Of a DNA stretch of 64,000 nt, positions 52,166 through 61,101 are shown piece by piece. This DNA comes from Pseudooceanicola antarcticus (lineage in GTDB: Bacteria; Pseudomonadota; Alphaproteobacteria; Rhodobacterales; Rhodobacteraceae). The stretch spans positions 310,001-374,000 of the forward strand of contig NZ_OBEA01000005.1 in NCBI RefSeq assembly GCF_900215355.1, in the 5' to 3' direction. Position numbers and translations under genes: made by a program. Under the pieces are notes generated by a model. The model did not search any database, was not told the DNA's origin, and worked only from the letters and a program-made list of their open reading frames with translations. Every line of letters begins with the position of its first letter. Positions within the stretch are counted from its first letter, which is position 1.

Positions 52166-53281
52166 ATGGCCGAGGCGACATTGCGCGGACAGGACGTGCA
52201 TCTGGAAGCGATGCAGGTGACCTATCCCAACGGGTTCACTGCCGTTCAGCCCACGGATCTGCATATCCGCGCGGGCGAGTTCTTTTCCATCCTCGGCCCC
52301 TCGGGCTGCGGCAAGACGACGATCCTGCGCACGGTCTCGGGCTTCGTCGAGCCGACCCATGGCAAGGTGCTGATCGGCGGTGCCGACATGCGCGGCACCG
52401 GCCCCAACGGTCGCCCGACGGCTCTGATCTTCCAGAACCTCGCCCTCTTCCCGCTGATGCCGGTCTGGGAAAACGTGGCCTTCGGCCTTGAGGCCCGCGG
52501 CGTCGGCAAGGCCGCCCGCCGCCAGAAGGCCCAGGAGCTGCTGGAGCTGGTGGCGCTTGGCGACCAGGGCGAGAAGCTGCCCTCGGAGCTTTCGGGAGGG
52601 CAGCGCCAGCGCGTCGCCATCGCGCGGGCGCTGGCGGTCGAGCCTGCGGTTCTGCTGCTGGACGAGCCGCTTTCGGCGCTGGATCTGAAGCTGCGCCAGC
52701 ACATGCGCGCCGAGCTGCGCGAGATCCAGCAGAAGACCGGCGTGACCTTCATCTACATCACCCATGACCAGGGCGAGGCGCTGACCATGTCCGACCGCAT
52801 CGCGGTGATGAACGCGGGCGTGATCGAACAGGTGGGCTCGGGCGACGAAATCTATTCCGATCCCGCCTCGGCCTTCGTGGCCAGTTTCGTGGGCGAAGTG
52901 AACAGTTTTCCCGGACGCATTGCCTCCGTGGAGGGGGACATGGCGCAGATCGACACCGCCTCGGGCCAGCTGCTGGCGCGCAATCCGCGCGGGCTGGCGG
53001 CGGGCGACGCGGCGATCCTCTTCGTACGCCCCGAACAGTTGGGCTTCGGCCCGCATGAAAACAGCTTCACCGCCGCCCTCAAGCGGCGCGACCTGGAAGG
53101 CGCTTTCATCAACTACGAGTTCGTCACCGGGACCGGCCAGAGCCTGGTGCTGCACCAGACGAACCACGGCGCGCCCTCGGGCGAGATGACCGAGGCGGAG
53201 GTGGGCTTTGCCGCCGCCTCGGCGCTGGTGCTGCCCGAGGGCGCCATGGCGCGCACCGGCCGGGAGCTCGCGGCGCAATGA
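52166..53281 (+). CDS. ABC transporter ATP-binding protein (PotA type)
   Basis: 371 residues: Walker A GPSGCGKTT (near residue 50), Q-loop ALIFQNLALFPLM, signature LSGGQRQRVAIARAL, Walker B LLLDEPLSALD, H-loop ITHDQGEAL, and a C-terminal TOBE-like domain (FVRPEQLGF). Energises the polyamine-type importer. Ends with a four-base overlap (53278-53281) with the first permease gene. Confidence 0.93.
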   Translation: MAEATLRGQDVHLEAMQVTYPNGFTAVQPTDLHIRAGEFFSILGPSGCGKTTILRTVSGFVEPTHGKVLIGGADMRGTGPNGRPTALIFQNLALFPLMPVWENVAFGLEARGVGKAARRQKAQELLELVALGDQGEKLPSELSGGQRQRVAIARALAVEPAVLLLDEPLSALDLKLRQHMRAELREIQQKTGVTFIYITHDQGEALTMSDRIAVMNAGVIEQVGSGDEIYSDPASAFVASFVGEVNSFPGRIASVEGDMAQIDTASGQLLARNPRGLAAGDAAILFVRPEQLGFGPHENSFTAALKRRDLEGAFINYEFVTGTGQSLVLHQTNHGAPSGEMTEAEVGFAAASALVLPEGAMARTGRELAAQ

Positions 53282-54702
53282 AGGACCTGGTGCGCGGATA
53301 TGGCCGCGGTCTGACGGCGCTCTTCTTTGCCGCCGCCCTGGGCTGGGGGCTGATGCTGATCATCCTGCCCCAGCTTACCATGCTGGAGCGCGCGGTGACC
53401 GCCCCCGCCCGGCAGCTCGACAGCTCCATCGCCCGGCGGGTCATGCTGGACGCGGGCACCTGCATCTCGGTCCTGGGCACCTACCAGCCGGCCGAGGAAG
53501 AGGCCCCCGCCGAGACCGGCGCTCTTGCCATTCCCTCCATGGGCGGTGCCTCCGGCGGCATGGCGGTGCCTTCGATGGGCGGCTCTTCGGGCGGTATGGC
53601 CGTGCCCTCGATGGGCAATGCCACGGCGGATCAGGCCACCCGGCCCTATATCCTGCAATGCGACCGCGCCACGACCCACACCCGGCTGGTGCGCGACACC
53701 GGCGCCGAGGCCGAGTATCTCGACACGCTCTACGGCGCCCCGTCGCTCTCTGTCGACGACAGCCTGCCGCTGGATCAGCAGATTGCCCAGGCCGAAGAGA
53801 TCGCCGAGGTGGCGCGGGCGCTCTTCCAGCGCCTGCAGGAGGAGGAGGCCAATGCCTTCCCCTATACGCTCGACAACTTCGAGACCCTCGCCGCGCCGCG
53901 CCTGATCCCCATGTCCGCCGAGGCCAGGGCCGAAGAGGACCAGCTGTTCTCGAACCGGCTGCTGAGCCTCGCCGGGCTGCGCTACGAGCAGGACGGCCAG
54001 GTCTACGAGCGCATCGGCCTCGTCACCCTGACCCGCACCATCGTCTTTGCCCTGATGGCCACCGCCCTGGCGCTGGTGCTGTGCTATCCCATCGCCTACA
54101 AGGTCGCGCTGGCCGCGCCGCCGAAACAGGCGCTGTGGCTCTTCCTCGGGCTGATCATCCCCTACACCATCGTCGAGCTGATGCGGGTCTATGCCTGGAC
54201 GACGATCATCGACAACCAGGGCCTGATCAACTCGGTGCTGAGCTGGGCGGGGGTGATCAGCGATCCGATCCAGTTCAAGCGCTTCCCCGGCACGATCTTC
54301 CTGGTGATCGTCTATACCTACGTGCTGTTCATGGTCTTCCCGATCTACAACGTCATGTCGACGCTCGACAAAAACCAGATCGAAGCGGCCAAGGACCTGG
54401 GCGCCAGCGCCGTGCGGGTGCATCGGCGGGTGATCATCCCCCATTCCAAGCCCGGCATCGCGGTCGGCTGCATCGCCACCTTCATGCTGTCTGCCGGGGC
54501 CTTTTCGGTGCCGCGCATCATCTCGCGCGGGTTGCAGGCCGAGTGGTTCAGCCAGACGATCTACAACAAGTTCTTCGAGAGCGAGAATTCCAACGTCGGC
54601 GCCGCCTACAGCTTTGGTTACACGCTGATCTGCTTTGCGCTGGTGGCGCTCTTCATGTGGGCCATGCGGACCCGCCTGAAAGACTTTGCGAGGGTGCAGT
54701 AA
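53278..54702 (+). CDS. ABC transporter permease with a large inserted periplasmic region
   Basis: 474 residues, versus about 280-310 for a normal PotB. The first membrane helix is at residues 12-36; the second only starts near residue 252. Between lie about 215 residues with a tandem repeat PSMGGxSGGMAV (residues 86-109, coded by two 36-base units at 53533-53604, plus a partial third), a cysteine (LQCDRATTHTRL) and helical segments (QQIAQAEEIAEVARALFQRL). The C-terminal half is an ordinary permease with the EAAKDLGASAVRVHRRVIIP loop that contacts the ATPase. Whether the insertion is widespread in this group I cannot tell. Confidence 0.9.
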   Translation: MKDLVRGYGRGLTALFFAAALGWGLMLIILPQLTMLERAVTAPARQLDSSIARRVMLDAGTCISVLGTYQPAEEEAPAETGALAIPSMGGASGGMAVPSMGGSSGGMAVPSMGNATADQATRPYILQCDRATTHTRLVRDTGAEAEYLDTLYGAPSLSVDDSLPLDQQIAQAEEIAEVARALFQRLQEEEANAFPYTLDNFETLAAPRLIPMSAEARAEEDQLFSNRLLSLAGLRYEQDGQVYERIGLVTLTRTIVFALMATALALVLCYPIAYKVALAAPPKQALWLFLGLIIPYTIVELMRVYAWTTIIDNQGLINSVLSWAGVISDPIQFKRFPGTIFLVIVYTYVLFMVFPIYNVMSTLDKNQIEAAKDLGASAVRVHRRVIIPHSKPGIAVGCIATFMLSAGAFSVPRIISRGLQAEWFSQTIYNKFFESENSNVGAAYSFGYTLICFALVALFMWAMRTRLKDFARVQ

Positions 54703-54835
54703 TGGTTGAACTGGCGCTGTATCAACGGGTGTACGGATTTGCAGAGGGCAACGCCCGTCGAACCGCGGGTTCGCTTCGGGCGAAACGGGGCGGGACCCAC
54801 CGCAATCGTGCTCTTCAACCTACCGGAGCCCAGGC

Positions 54836-55669
54836 ATGAGATCCGATCGCCTTCTGACCGCCTACACCTGGGCCTTCCTGGTCTTCATGTTCGGCCCGCT
54901 GCTGCTGATGGTGATCTCGTCCTTCAACGACGCCTCGCCGCCCTCGGTGACCGAATGGAACGGCCTCACCGGCAAGTGGTACGCCTTCTTCTGGATGCCG
55001 GAAGAGACCCTGCGCGCCGATCCGGTGCTGCGCTCGCTGGACCGCGACCGCTTCGTTTCCTGCTTCGGCAATTCGGTGAAGGTCGCCACCATGGTGGTGC
55101 CGCTGTCGCTTCTGCTGGGCCTCGCGGGTGCCGTGCTGCTGACCCGCTGGCGCTCGAAGGCCAACGGGGTGCTGTGGTGGGTGCTTCTGTCGCCGATGCT
55201 GGCACCGGGTGTGGTGCTGGGCCTCTCGGCGCTGGTCTTCTGGGGCAGGCTTGGCATCAACGCGGGCCTCTTCACCATCGTCATGGCACAGGTGACCTTC
55301 ATTGCCGGCTACCCGATGCTGATCCTAATGGCTCGCCTGCAACGCCAGCCCATCGAGCTTGAGGAAGCGGCCCTCGACCTCGGCGCCTCGCCCTGGCGGG
55401 TGTTCCGCCGGCTGACCCTGCCCTACCTGGCCCCGGCGCTGATCTCGGCGGGAGTCATCGCCTTCATGGCCTCGATGGAGAACTACAACACGACGATGTT
55501 TGCCAAGGGCGGCTCCTGCACCCTGGCCACCGAGATCGGCGCCATGGGCCGCAACCCCAATGGGCACCCGCCGGTGATCAACGCCGTCGGCACGATCATC
55601 ATCGCCATCACCGTGGCCGCCGCGCTCGCCCATACCTTCCTGTTGCGGCGCGAGGGCAAGGAAGAGTAA
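54836..55669 (+). CDS. ABC transporter permease (PotC type)
   Basis: 277 residues with six hydrophobic segments and the EEAALDLGASPWRVFRRLTLP ATPase-contact loop, so the inner-membrane partner of the 53278 permease. GGAGCCCAGGC lies just before ATG 54836. The 133-base gap behind the first permease contains a palindrome CGAACCGCGGGTTCG near 54758 but no convincing gene. Confidence 0.9.
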   Translation: MRSDRLLTAYTWAFLVFMFGPLLLMVISSFNDASPPSVTEWNGLTGKWYAFFWMPEETLRADPVLRSLDRDRFVSCFGNSVKVATMVVPLSLLLGLAGAVLLTRWRSKANGVLWWVLLSPMLAPGVVLGLSALVFWGRLGINAGLFTIVMAQVTFIAGYPMLILMARLQRQPIELEEAALDLGASPWRVFRRLTLPYLAPALISAGVIAFMASMENYNTTMFAKGGSCTLATEIGAMGRNPNGHPPVINAVGTIIIAITVAAALAHTFLLRREGKEE

Positions 55670-55678
55670 CCCTTTTCC

Positions 55679-56383
55679 ATGAGCACCCCGAAGATCACCG
55701 CGCGCTGCCACCCCGCGCTGGAACCGCTGCTGCCGAAGCCCGTTCCGGCGCGGCGCGCCCTGCCCGACTGGCTGCGCGAGATGCCCTCAGAGGCGCCTTC
55801 GGAGGTGCTGGAGGGGGCCATGGTGCGGACGGTGAAGCACTGCCCGCCCTTCCTCGATGCGCTTGGCCTTGGCGTGATGATCCCGCTGGCCTGCGATCTG
55901 CATTTCGACAAGGGCGCGGTGAGCTGGGACTGGGAGGTGCCCGCGCTGCCCGACACGCTGATTTCCCGCGCGCCCGTCGGCGTGCATGTACCGGAACAGG
56001 CGACAGGCGCGCCCTGGCAGCTGGCGGTCAACTCGGTGCTGAAGTTCATGAACTTCTGGACGCTGGAGGTGCCTTCGGGCTGGTCGCTGCTCTTCACCCA
56101 TCCGATGAACCGCGAGGACCTGCCCTTCCGCACCCTCTCGGGCGTGGTCGACTGCGACCTGTTCCGCGACGGCTACGTGCATTTCCCCGCGCTCTGGAGC
56201 GCGCGCGACTTCACCGGCACCCTGCCCGCCGGCACGCCGGTGGCGCAGGTGATCCCGGTGCAGGCAGAGGCCATGGGGCTGGAGGTCGGCGTGATGGACA
56301 CGGCGCAGGTCTCTGCCAACCGGGCCGTCCAGGAGGAACTGGGGACCGAGACCGGGGTCTACCGCAAGCGCTACCGGCGCTAG
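55679..56383 (+). CDS. Conserved protein of unknown function in the transporter operon
   Basis: 234 residues, nine bases after the permease stop. No signal peptide or membrane segment. Aromatic- and proline-rich sequence (LPKPVPARRALPDWLREMP, MVRTVKHCPPFLDALGLGVMIPL, FMNFWTLEVPSGWSLLFTHPMNR, YVHFPALW) suggests a cytoplasmic beta-rich fold, perhaps double-stranded beta-helix. I do not recognise a characterised family. Position implies a link to the imported compound, but no catalytic motif can be defended. Confidence 0.6.
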   Translation: MSTPKITARCHPALEPLLPKPVPARRALPDWLREMPSEAPSEVLEGAMVRTVKHCPPFLDALGLGVMIPLACDLHFDKGAVSWDWEVPALPDTLISRAPVGVHVPEQATGAPWQLAVNSVLKFMNFWTLEVPSGWSLLFTHPMNREDLPFRTLSGVVDCDLFRDGYVHFPALWSARDFTGTLPAGTPVAQVIPVQAEAMGLEVGVMDTAQVSANRAVQEELGTETGVYRKRYRR

Positions 56384-56419
56384 GCAGCGCGGAGGTCGGC
56401 CCTCAGGGGCAATCCGACC

Positions 56420-57070
56420 TCAGCGGGTCAGTTGGATCTCGGGGGCGATCAGCCGGGCGATGCGCTCTGATCCGATCTTCGACGGATGCAGGCGGTCGCC
56501 GGCAAAGAGCGACAGGTCCGAGGGATCGAAGACGTCATCCATGTCGACCAGGCTGACCCCCGGATCGCGCGCCGCCATGCGCGCCAGTCGCGCCGCGAGG
56601 TCCCGGTAGGTCGCAGAGCATTCGGTGCCCGCGTAGCGCGGCGAGGTATAGTAATCGGCCCAGACCACCCGCGCGCCCGACTGCCGCAGATCCGCCACCA
56701 GCGCCGGGATCGCGCCCTGGGCTCCGTCTTCCGAGATCAGCCTGCCCAGCACCGCATCGCAATCGGTGCAGTCGCAGCCGGTGCTCAGGTCATTGGCGCC
56801 CCCGTTCAGCACCACCCATTCGGCGCTGACCCCACCAAGCTGGTTGGGAATGTTGAGCGGCCCGACACCGCCCATGACCTCTGCCAGCGGCAGCGAAACG
56901 TCTCCGACCGGGGTGCCCAACCGGGCCTCCAGCGCATCGGCCACCGAGGCCCCGGCGCTGCGGTTCCAGGCCATGACGGAATCTCCGGCGACGACCACGC
57001 GCGCGCCATCGGGGACACCCCGCCCACAGGCCGAGAGGAAGAGCAGGGAGAGAAGGATCAGGATACGCAT
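56420..57070 (-). CDS. SGNH/GDSL hydrolase lipoprotein
   Basis: 216 residues from ATG 57070; N-terminal ILILLSLLFLSACGRG is a lipobox signal, so membrane-anchored. Hydrolase blocks: VVAGDSVMAWNRS (nucleophile Ser), NGGANDLS (Asn), and DRLHPSKIG (catalytic Asp-His). Cysteine pairs in CDCTDC are unusual. Substrate (acyl or acetyl ester) unknown. Convergent with the 55679 gene. Confidence 0.85.
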   Translation of the reverse strand: MRILILLSLLFLSACGRGVPDGARVVVAGDSVMAWNRSAGASVADALEARLGTPVGDVSLPLAEVMGGVGPLNIPNQLGGVSAEWVVLNGGANDLSTGCDCTDCDAVLGRLISEDGAQGAIPALVADLRQSGARVVWADYYTSPRYAGTECSATYRDLAARLARMAARDPGVSLVDMDDVFDPSDLSLFAGDRLHPSKIGSERIARLIAPEIQLTR

Positions 57071-57148
57071 GGGGCAGATACTGGACCGCCCGGTGCCCAT
57101 ATCAAGTCACATGCCCGTGGGCCCGAGAGGCCCTCATGGCCCGCGCGT

Positions 57149-57703
57149 TCACAGGTCGAGGCTGAGCCGCCCCTTCGCGACCCGCGTCAACGCCTTCAAC
57201 GCCTCGGCCCGCGCGCCCTTGCGGGACCAGAGCGCCGCGGCCTCGGGCTCTGCCTCGGGCAGGCCCAGCTCGGCGGCGGCCCGGTAGCGCAGGGCGTCGA
57301 TCTCGGCGGTTTGCCCGGCCAGCGGGGCGAGCGCCTCGCGCACCGCTGCATGATCGGCCAGCCGCGTGGCGATGCGGGCGAGGTTCAGCCGGGCATCGGC
57401 ATCCGACGGGTCCAGCGCCATGGCCCTGGCAAAGCCCTGCTGCGCCGCCGCAAGGTCGCCCAGCTTCAGCTCGGTGCGGCCCAGCTCGAACCAGGCATGG
57501 GCATGGCTCGGGGCCGCGGCCAGCGCGCGGCGCAGCCAGGTGCGGGCGGCGGGCCACTGCCCGCGCTCCATCTTCACCCGACCGAGATTGTAGAGCAGTG
57601 CCGCGTCCGCGGGCGCCTTCCTGGCCAGCCGAGACAGGATCTCGTCTGCCGTCTTCCAATCCCCGGCCCCCAGGGCGCGATTGAGCTTTTCCACGCTGGA
57701 CAT
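57149..57703 (-). CDS. Tetratricopeptide-repeat protein
   Basis: 184 residues. At least three TPR units (LLYNLGRVKMERGQWPAARTWLRRALAAAP; AWFELGRTELKLGDLAAAQQGFARAMALDP, residues about 35-100, each written in part) with alanine at the consensus positions. No signal peptide; a cytoplasmic scaffold of unknown partner. Downstream of nothing obvious, 78 bases from the SGNH gene on the same strand. Confidence 0.8.
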   Translation of the reverse strand: MSSVEKLNRALGAGDWKTADEILSRLARKAPADAALLYNLGRVKMERGQWPAARTWLRRALAAAPSHAHAWFELGRTELKLGDLAAAQQGFARAMALDPSDADARLNLARIATRLADHAAVREALAPLAGQTAEIDALRYRAAAELGLPEAEPEAAALWSRKGARAEALKALTRVAKGRLSLDL

Positions 57704-57797
57704 GCGTTCTTGTGCTTGCGCGGCGGGCCAAAATCAAGCCTGTCATGAAAGCATCGCGTGGGCCCTCTAGCAGGGGCCGAAAGACGAGGAGATCCCC

Positions 57798-58718
57798 ATG
57801 GCGCTGACAGCCTTCACCCGCCCCGGCCGCTTCTGGCGCGGCAACCTGCACACCCACTCCAACCTCTCGGACGGCGCGCTGGAGCCCGCCGAGGTGTGCC
57901 GCCGCTACAAGGCGGAAGGCTATGACTTCATCGCCCTGACCGATCACTTCATTGGCCTCTATGGCTATCCGGTGGCCGATACCCTGCCCTTCCGGGACGA
58001 GACCTTCACCACCCTCCTGGGCGCCGAGCTGCATTCGGGCGCCATGCAGAACGGAGAGCTCTGGCATATCCTGGCGGTCGGCCTGCCCGCCGATTTCGCC
58101 CCTGCCGATGCGCCCCATTTCCGCCCCGTCGAGGGCCAGGAGACCGGCCCCGAGATCGCCGCCCGCGCCGTGGCCGCCGGGGCCTTCGTCGCCGTGGCCC
58201 ATCCCCAGTGGTCGGGCCTGACGCTGTCGGATGCGCGCAGCATCGAGGCGGCGCACGCGGTCGAGATCTACAACCACGGCTGCGCCATGGGCTGCGACCG
58301 CGCCGACGGGTTCTCCATCGCCGACCTGCTGCTGAGCGAGGGCCGCAAGCTGTCGCTCATCGCCACCGATGACGCCCATTTCACCGAGCCCGACCATTTC
58401 GGCGGCTGGGTCATGGTGAAGGCGGAAGAGAATACGCCCGAGGCGCTTCTTGCCGCGCTGAAGGACGGCGCCTTCTATTCGACCGAAGGCCCCGAGCTGC
58501 GCGGCGTCGAGCTTGGGGACTCTGCCGTGACCGTCGAGAGCTCCGCGGCCGCCTCGGTCATCCTGCAAGGCCATGGCTCTGCCGCCGTGGCGGCGCATGG
58601 AGAAAGCCTGACCCGCACCGAGGTGCCGCTGGCCCGCTTCGCCAATTCGCCCTGGCTGCGGGTCACGGTGATCGACCGGGCGGGCAAACGCGCCTGGTCC
58701 AATCCGATCTGGCTCTGA
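57798..58718 (+). CDS. PHP-domain phosphoesterase
   Basis: 306 residues. The four metal-binding motifs are visible: HTHSNLSDG (near residue 18), LTDHF, AHPQW and TDDAH, so a metal-dependent phosphoesterase of the PHP/PolX-related group. AGGAGATCCCC precedes ATG 57798. Substrate unknown (nucleoside phosphate or polymer); no polymerase domain present. Confidence 0.88.
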   Translation: MALTAFTRPGRFWRGNLHTHSNLSDGALEPAEVCRRYKAEGYDFIALTDHFIGLYGYPVADTLPFRDETFTTLLGAELHSGAMQNGELWHILAVGLPADFAPADAPHFRPVEGQETGPEIAARAVAAGAFVAVAHPQWSGLTLSDARSIEAAHAVEIYNHGCAMGCDRADGFSIADLLLSEGRKLSLIATDDAHFTEPDHFGGWVMVKAEENTPEALLAALKDGAFYSTEGPELRGVELGDSAVTVESSAAASVILQGHGSAAVAAHGESLTRTEVPLARFANSPWLRVTVIDRAGKRAWSNPIWL

Positions 58719-58835
58719 CCGATCTCGCCCCGGCGGCGGTCCCCGGCCCGCCAGCGCCGGATCGCAACGGCAGACTTGCGCCATGGCCGTTCCCCCCTCA
58801 GGCTTTCCCCCAGAGGAGAGACCCGGAGGACCGCC

Positions 58836-60455
58836 ATGGCAAAGCTGCCTGCCCGCGACCGTCTTGCCACCCACGAGGTGACGAACCAGCCCCCCGCCGA
58901 GGGCGACCGGGATCTCTGGGCCTGTGACAGCGTGCTGCGCGAGGCCATCGCCCGCGAGGGCGGCCGGGCCGAGACGCTGTCCCCCTATGCCGCCACCCTC
59001 GGCCTTGCCGAGACCCGAGAGACGGGCCGCGCCGCCAATGAGCACCCGCCCGAGCTGAAGCTCTTCGACCGCGCGGGGCGGCGGCTGGACGAGGTCTCGT
59101 TCCACCCTGCCTATCACCGGATGATGACGCTTTCGGCCGAGGCCGGCTATGCCGCCCTGCCCTGGGACGGCGCGGCGGGTGGTCATGTCACCCATGCGGC
59201 GATGGTCTATCTCGCCTCGCAGGTCGAGCCGGGCCATTGCTGCCCGCTGACCATGACCTATGCCGCGACCCCCGCCCTTCGGGCCGCGCCCGGGATCGCC
59301 TCGGACTGGGTGCCGAGGCTCACGGCACGCGCCTATGACCCCCGCCCCCTGCCGCTTGCCCGGAAAAGCGCCGCCACCCTCGGCATGGCGATGACCGAGA
59401 AACAGGGCGGCTCGGACGTGCGCGCCAACGCCACGGTGGCAGAGCGCGAGGGCGATCACTACCGGCTGACCGGGCACAAGTGGTTCTGCTCGGCGCCGAT
59501 GTCGGACGGGTTCCTGACCCTTGCGCAGGCCCCCGAGGGGCTGACCTGCTTCCTCGTCCCCCGCTGGCTGGAGGGCAGCCGCAATGCGATCCAGATCCAG
59601 CGGCTGAAGGACAAGCTGGGCAATCGCTCCAATGCCTCGGCAGAGATCGAATACGACAACACGCTGGCCCTGCGCATCGGAGACGAGGGGCACGGGGTGC
59701 GCACCATCATCGAGATGGTGCACCACACGCGACTGGACACGGCCATGGCCCCCGCCGGGCTGATGCGCGCCGCGCTTTGCGAGGCGCTCTACTGGACCCG
59801 CCACCGCAGCGCCTTCCAGCGCCGGTTGATCGACCAGCCGCTGATGCAGGCGGTGCTGGCGGACCTGGCGCTGGACGTGGAAGCCGCTCTGGTGCTGGGG
59901 CTCCGCGTGGCCCGCGCCTTCGACGTCGACAGCCCCGAGGACCGCGCTTTCGCCCGCATCGGCGTGGCACTGGCCAAGTTCCACTCCAACAAGCGCGCGC
60001 CCCTGGTCACCTACGAGGCGATGGAGGCCCTGGGCGGCATGGGCTACGTCGAAGACACCCCCCTGCCGCTGCTCTACCGCGAAGCGCCATTGAACGGGAT
60101 CTGGGAGGGCTCGGGCAATGTCATCTGCCTCGACATCCTGCGCACCCTGGCGAAGGAGCCCCTGGCCGCCGAGACCCTGCGCGCCGAACTGCAGGCCGCA
60201 ACCGGCAGCGACCCCCGGTATGACGCCGCGCTGAAGGCCCATCTGGCGCGCTGGCCTGCCCTGCCGCCCGAGGCCGAGGCGCGCTGGTTCGCCGAAAGAT
60301 TGGCGCTTCTGCTGCAGGCGTCGCTGCTGATCCGCCATGCGCCGGGGGCCGTCTCCGATGCCTTCGCCGCCACCCGGCTGGCGGGCGAGTCCGGCCGGAT
60401 CGCCGGCACCATGGGGGCCTGCGATTCGGCCGCCATCCTGGCGCGGGCCGGCTAG
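58836..60455 (+). CDS. AidB-like acyl-CoA dehydrogenase
   Basis: 539-residue flavoprotein. Motifs: GMAMTEKQGGSDVRAN, LTGHKWFCSAPMSDGFL, RLDTAMAPAGLMR, YEAMEALGGMGYVED with the final ACAD glycines, and GSGNVICLDILR. Arrangement and length (about 540) fit AidB rather than the 380-residue short-chain ACADs. AidB protects DNA during alkylation in E. coli; here only family membership is clear. GGAGGACC lies before ATG 58836. Overlaps the TetR gene by four bases at its 3' end. Confidence 0.88.
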   Translation: MAKLPARDRLATHEVTNQPPAEGDRDLWACDSVLREAIAREGGRAETLSPYAATLGLAETRETGRAANEHPPELKLFDRAGRRLDEVSFHPAYHRMMTLSAEAGYAALPWDGAAGGHVTHAAMVYLASQVEPGHCCPLTMTYAATPALRAAPGIASDWVPRLTARAYDPRPLPLARKSAATLGMAMTEKQGGSDVRANATVAEREGDHYRLTGHKWFCSAPMSDGFLTLAQAPEGLTCFLVPRWLEGSRNAIQIQRLKDKLGNRSNASAEIEYDNTLALRIGDEGHGVRTIIEMVHHTRLDTAMAPAGLMRAALCEALYWTRHRSAFQRRLIDQPLMQAVLADLALDVEAALVLGLRVARAFDVDSPEDRAFARIGVALAKFHSNKRAPLVTYEAMEALGGMGYVEDTPLPLLYREAPLNGIWEGSGNVICLDILRTLAKEPLAAETLRAELQAATGSDPRYDAALKAHLARWPALPPEAEARWFAERLALLLQASLLIRHAPGAVSDAFAATRLAGESGRIAGTMGACDSAAILARAG

Positions 60456-61030
60456 CCCAGCAGAATCCGCCGCGCCGCGCGCTGCATTTCGGTGATGTAT
60501 TCCTGCTGCGACCAGCCGCAGGTCTCGCAGAGACGCACCCAGCTCTCGACCGACAACAGCGCCCAGAGCAGGTCCGTGGCACGCTCTTCCGAGAGCCCCC
60601 CGGCCAGCTGCCCATCCCGCGCCAGAGCGGCGACGGCGGCGGCGCAGCCCTGCCGCACGGCCTCCATCCGTCCTTGCCAGGCGGCCCGCGCCTCGGCGTC
60701 GCTCTCCTGCATGGCCATCAGCGCGCGGGACACGCCGCGGATCTCGGGAATGTAGTTGCCCCAGGCACTTACGAAGGCCGCAAGCCGCGTCTCGCCGTCT
60801 TCGGCCGCCCGGCTCTCGGCCAGTCGCGCATCGACATCCTTCACCGCATCCACGTGGCGCGTCACCGCCACCAGCAGCTCGGCCCGGCTCGGGAAGTGCA
60901 GGTAAAGCGCCTGCCGCGAGATCCCGGCGGCGCGGGCGAAATCCGACATGCGCGTGGGGCTCCCCCCGGCCTCCAGCAGCTTCCAGGCGGTATCGAGGAT
61001 TTTTCGGCGGGTGGGATTCTCACTTGACAT
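60452..61030 (-). CDS. TetR-family transcriptional regulator
   Basis: 192 residues: N-terminal HTH (KILDTAWKLLEAGGSPTRMSDFARAAGISRQALYLHF in pieces) and a helical C-terminal domain. Divergent from the NmrA-like/DUF1772 pair, with two palindromes in the shared promoter, one of which overlaps its own start codon; autoregulation and control of the pair are therefore likely. Effector unknown. Confidence 0.9.
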   Translation of the reverse strand: MSSENPTRRKILDTAWKLLEAGGSPTRMSDFARAAGISRQALYLHFPSRAELLVAVTRHVDAVKDVDARLAESRAAEDGETRLAAFVSAWGNYIPEIRGVSRALMAMQESDAEARAAWQGRMEAVRQGCAAAVAALARDGQLAGGLSEERATDLLWALLSVESWVRLCETCGWSQQEYITEMQRAARRILLG

Positions 61031-61064
61031 GACGTCAAGGTATCGGCGATTGACATGATGTCAA
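61024..61064. promoter_or_regulatory. Two candidate operators of the 60452 TetR regulator
   Basis: TTGACATGACGTCAA (61024-61038) and TTGACATGATGTCAA (61050-61064) are near-identical palindromes (arms TTGAC/GTCAA), centres 26 bases apart, with a half-site GTGTCAA at 61074-61080. The first covers the TetR start codon. Confidence 0.75.
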
Positions 61065-61101
61065 CTTTACACCGTGTCAAGCAAACCTGAAAGGACTCCC
61101 C

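Noticed and set aside
54706-54835. Small gene between the two permeases
   Set aside because: The frame extends across the next gene out of frame; no start signal; the gap shows only a palindrome.
57102-60338. 1078-codon minus-strand frame over the PHP and acyl-CoA dehydrogenase genes
   Set aside because: Antisense shadow of two clear genes with motifs; low-complexity G/A/R composition.
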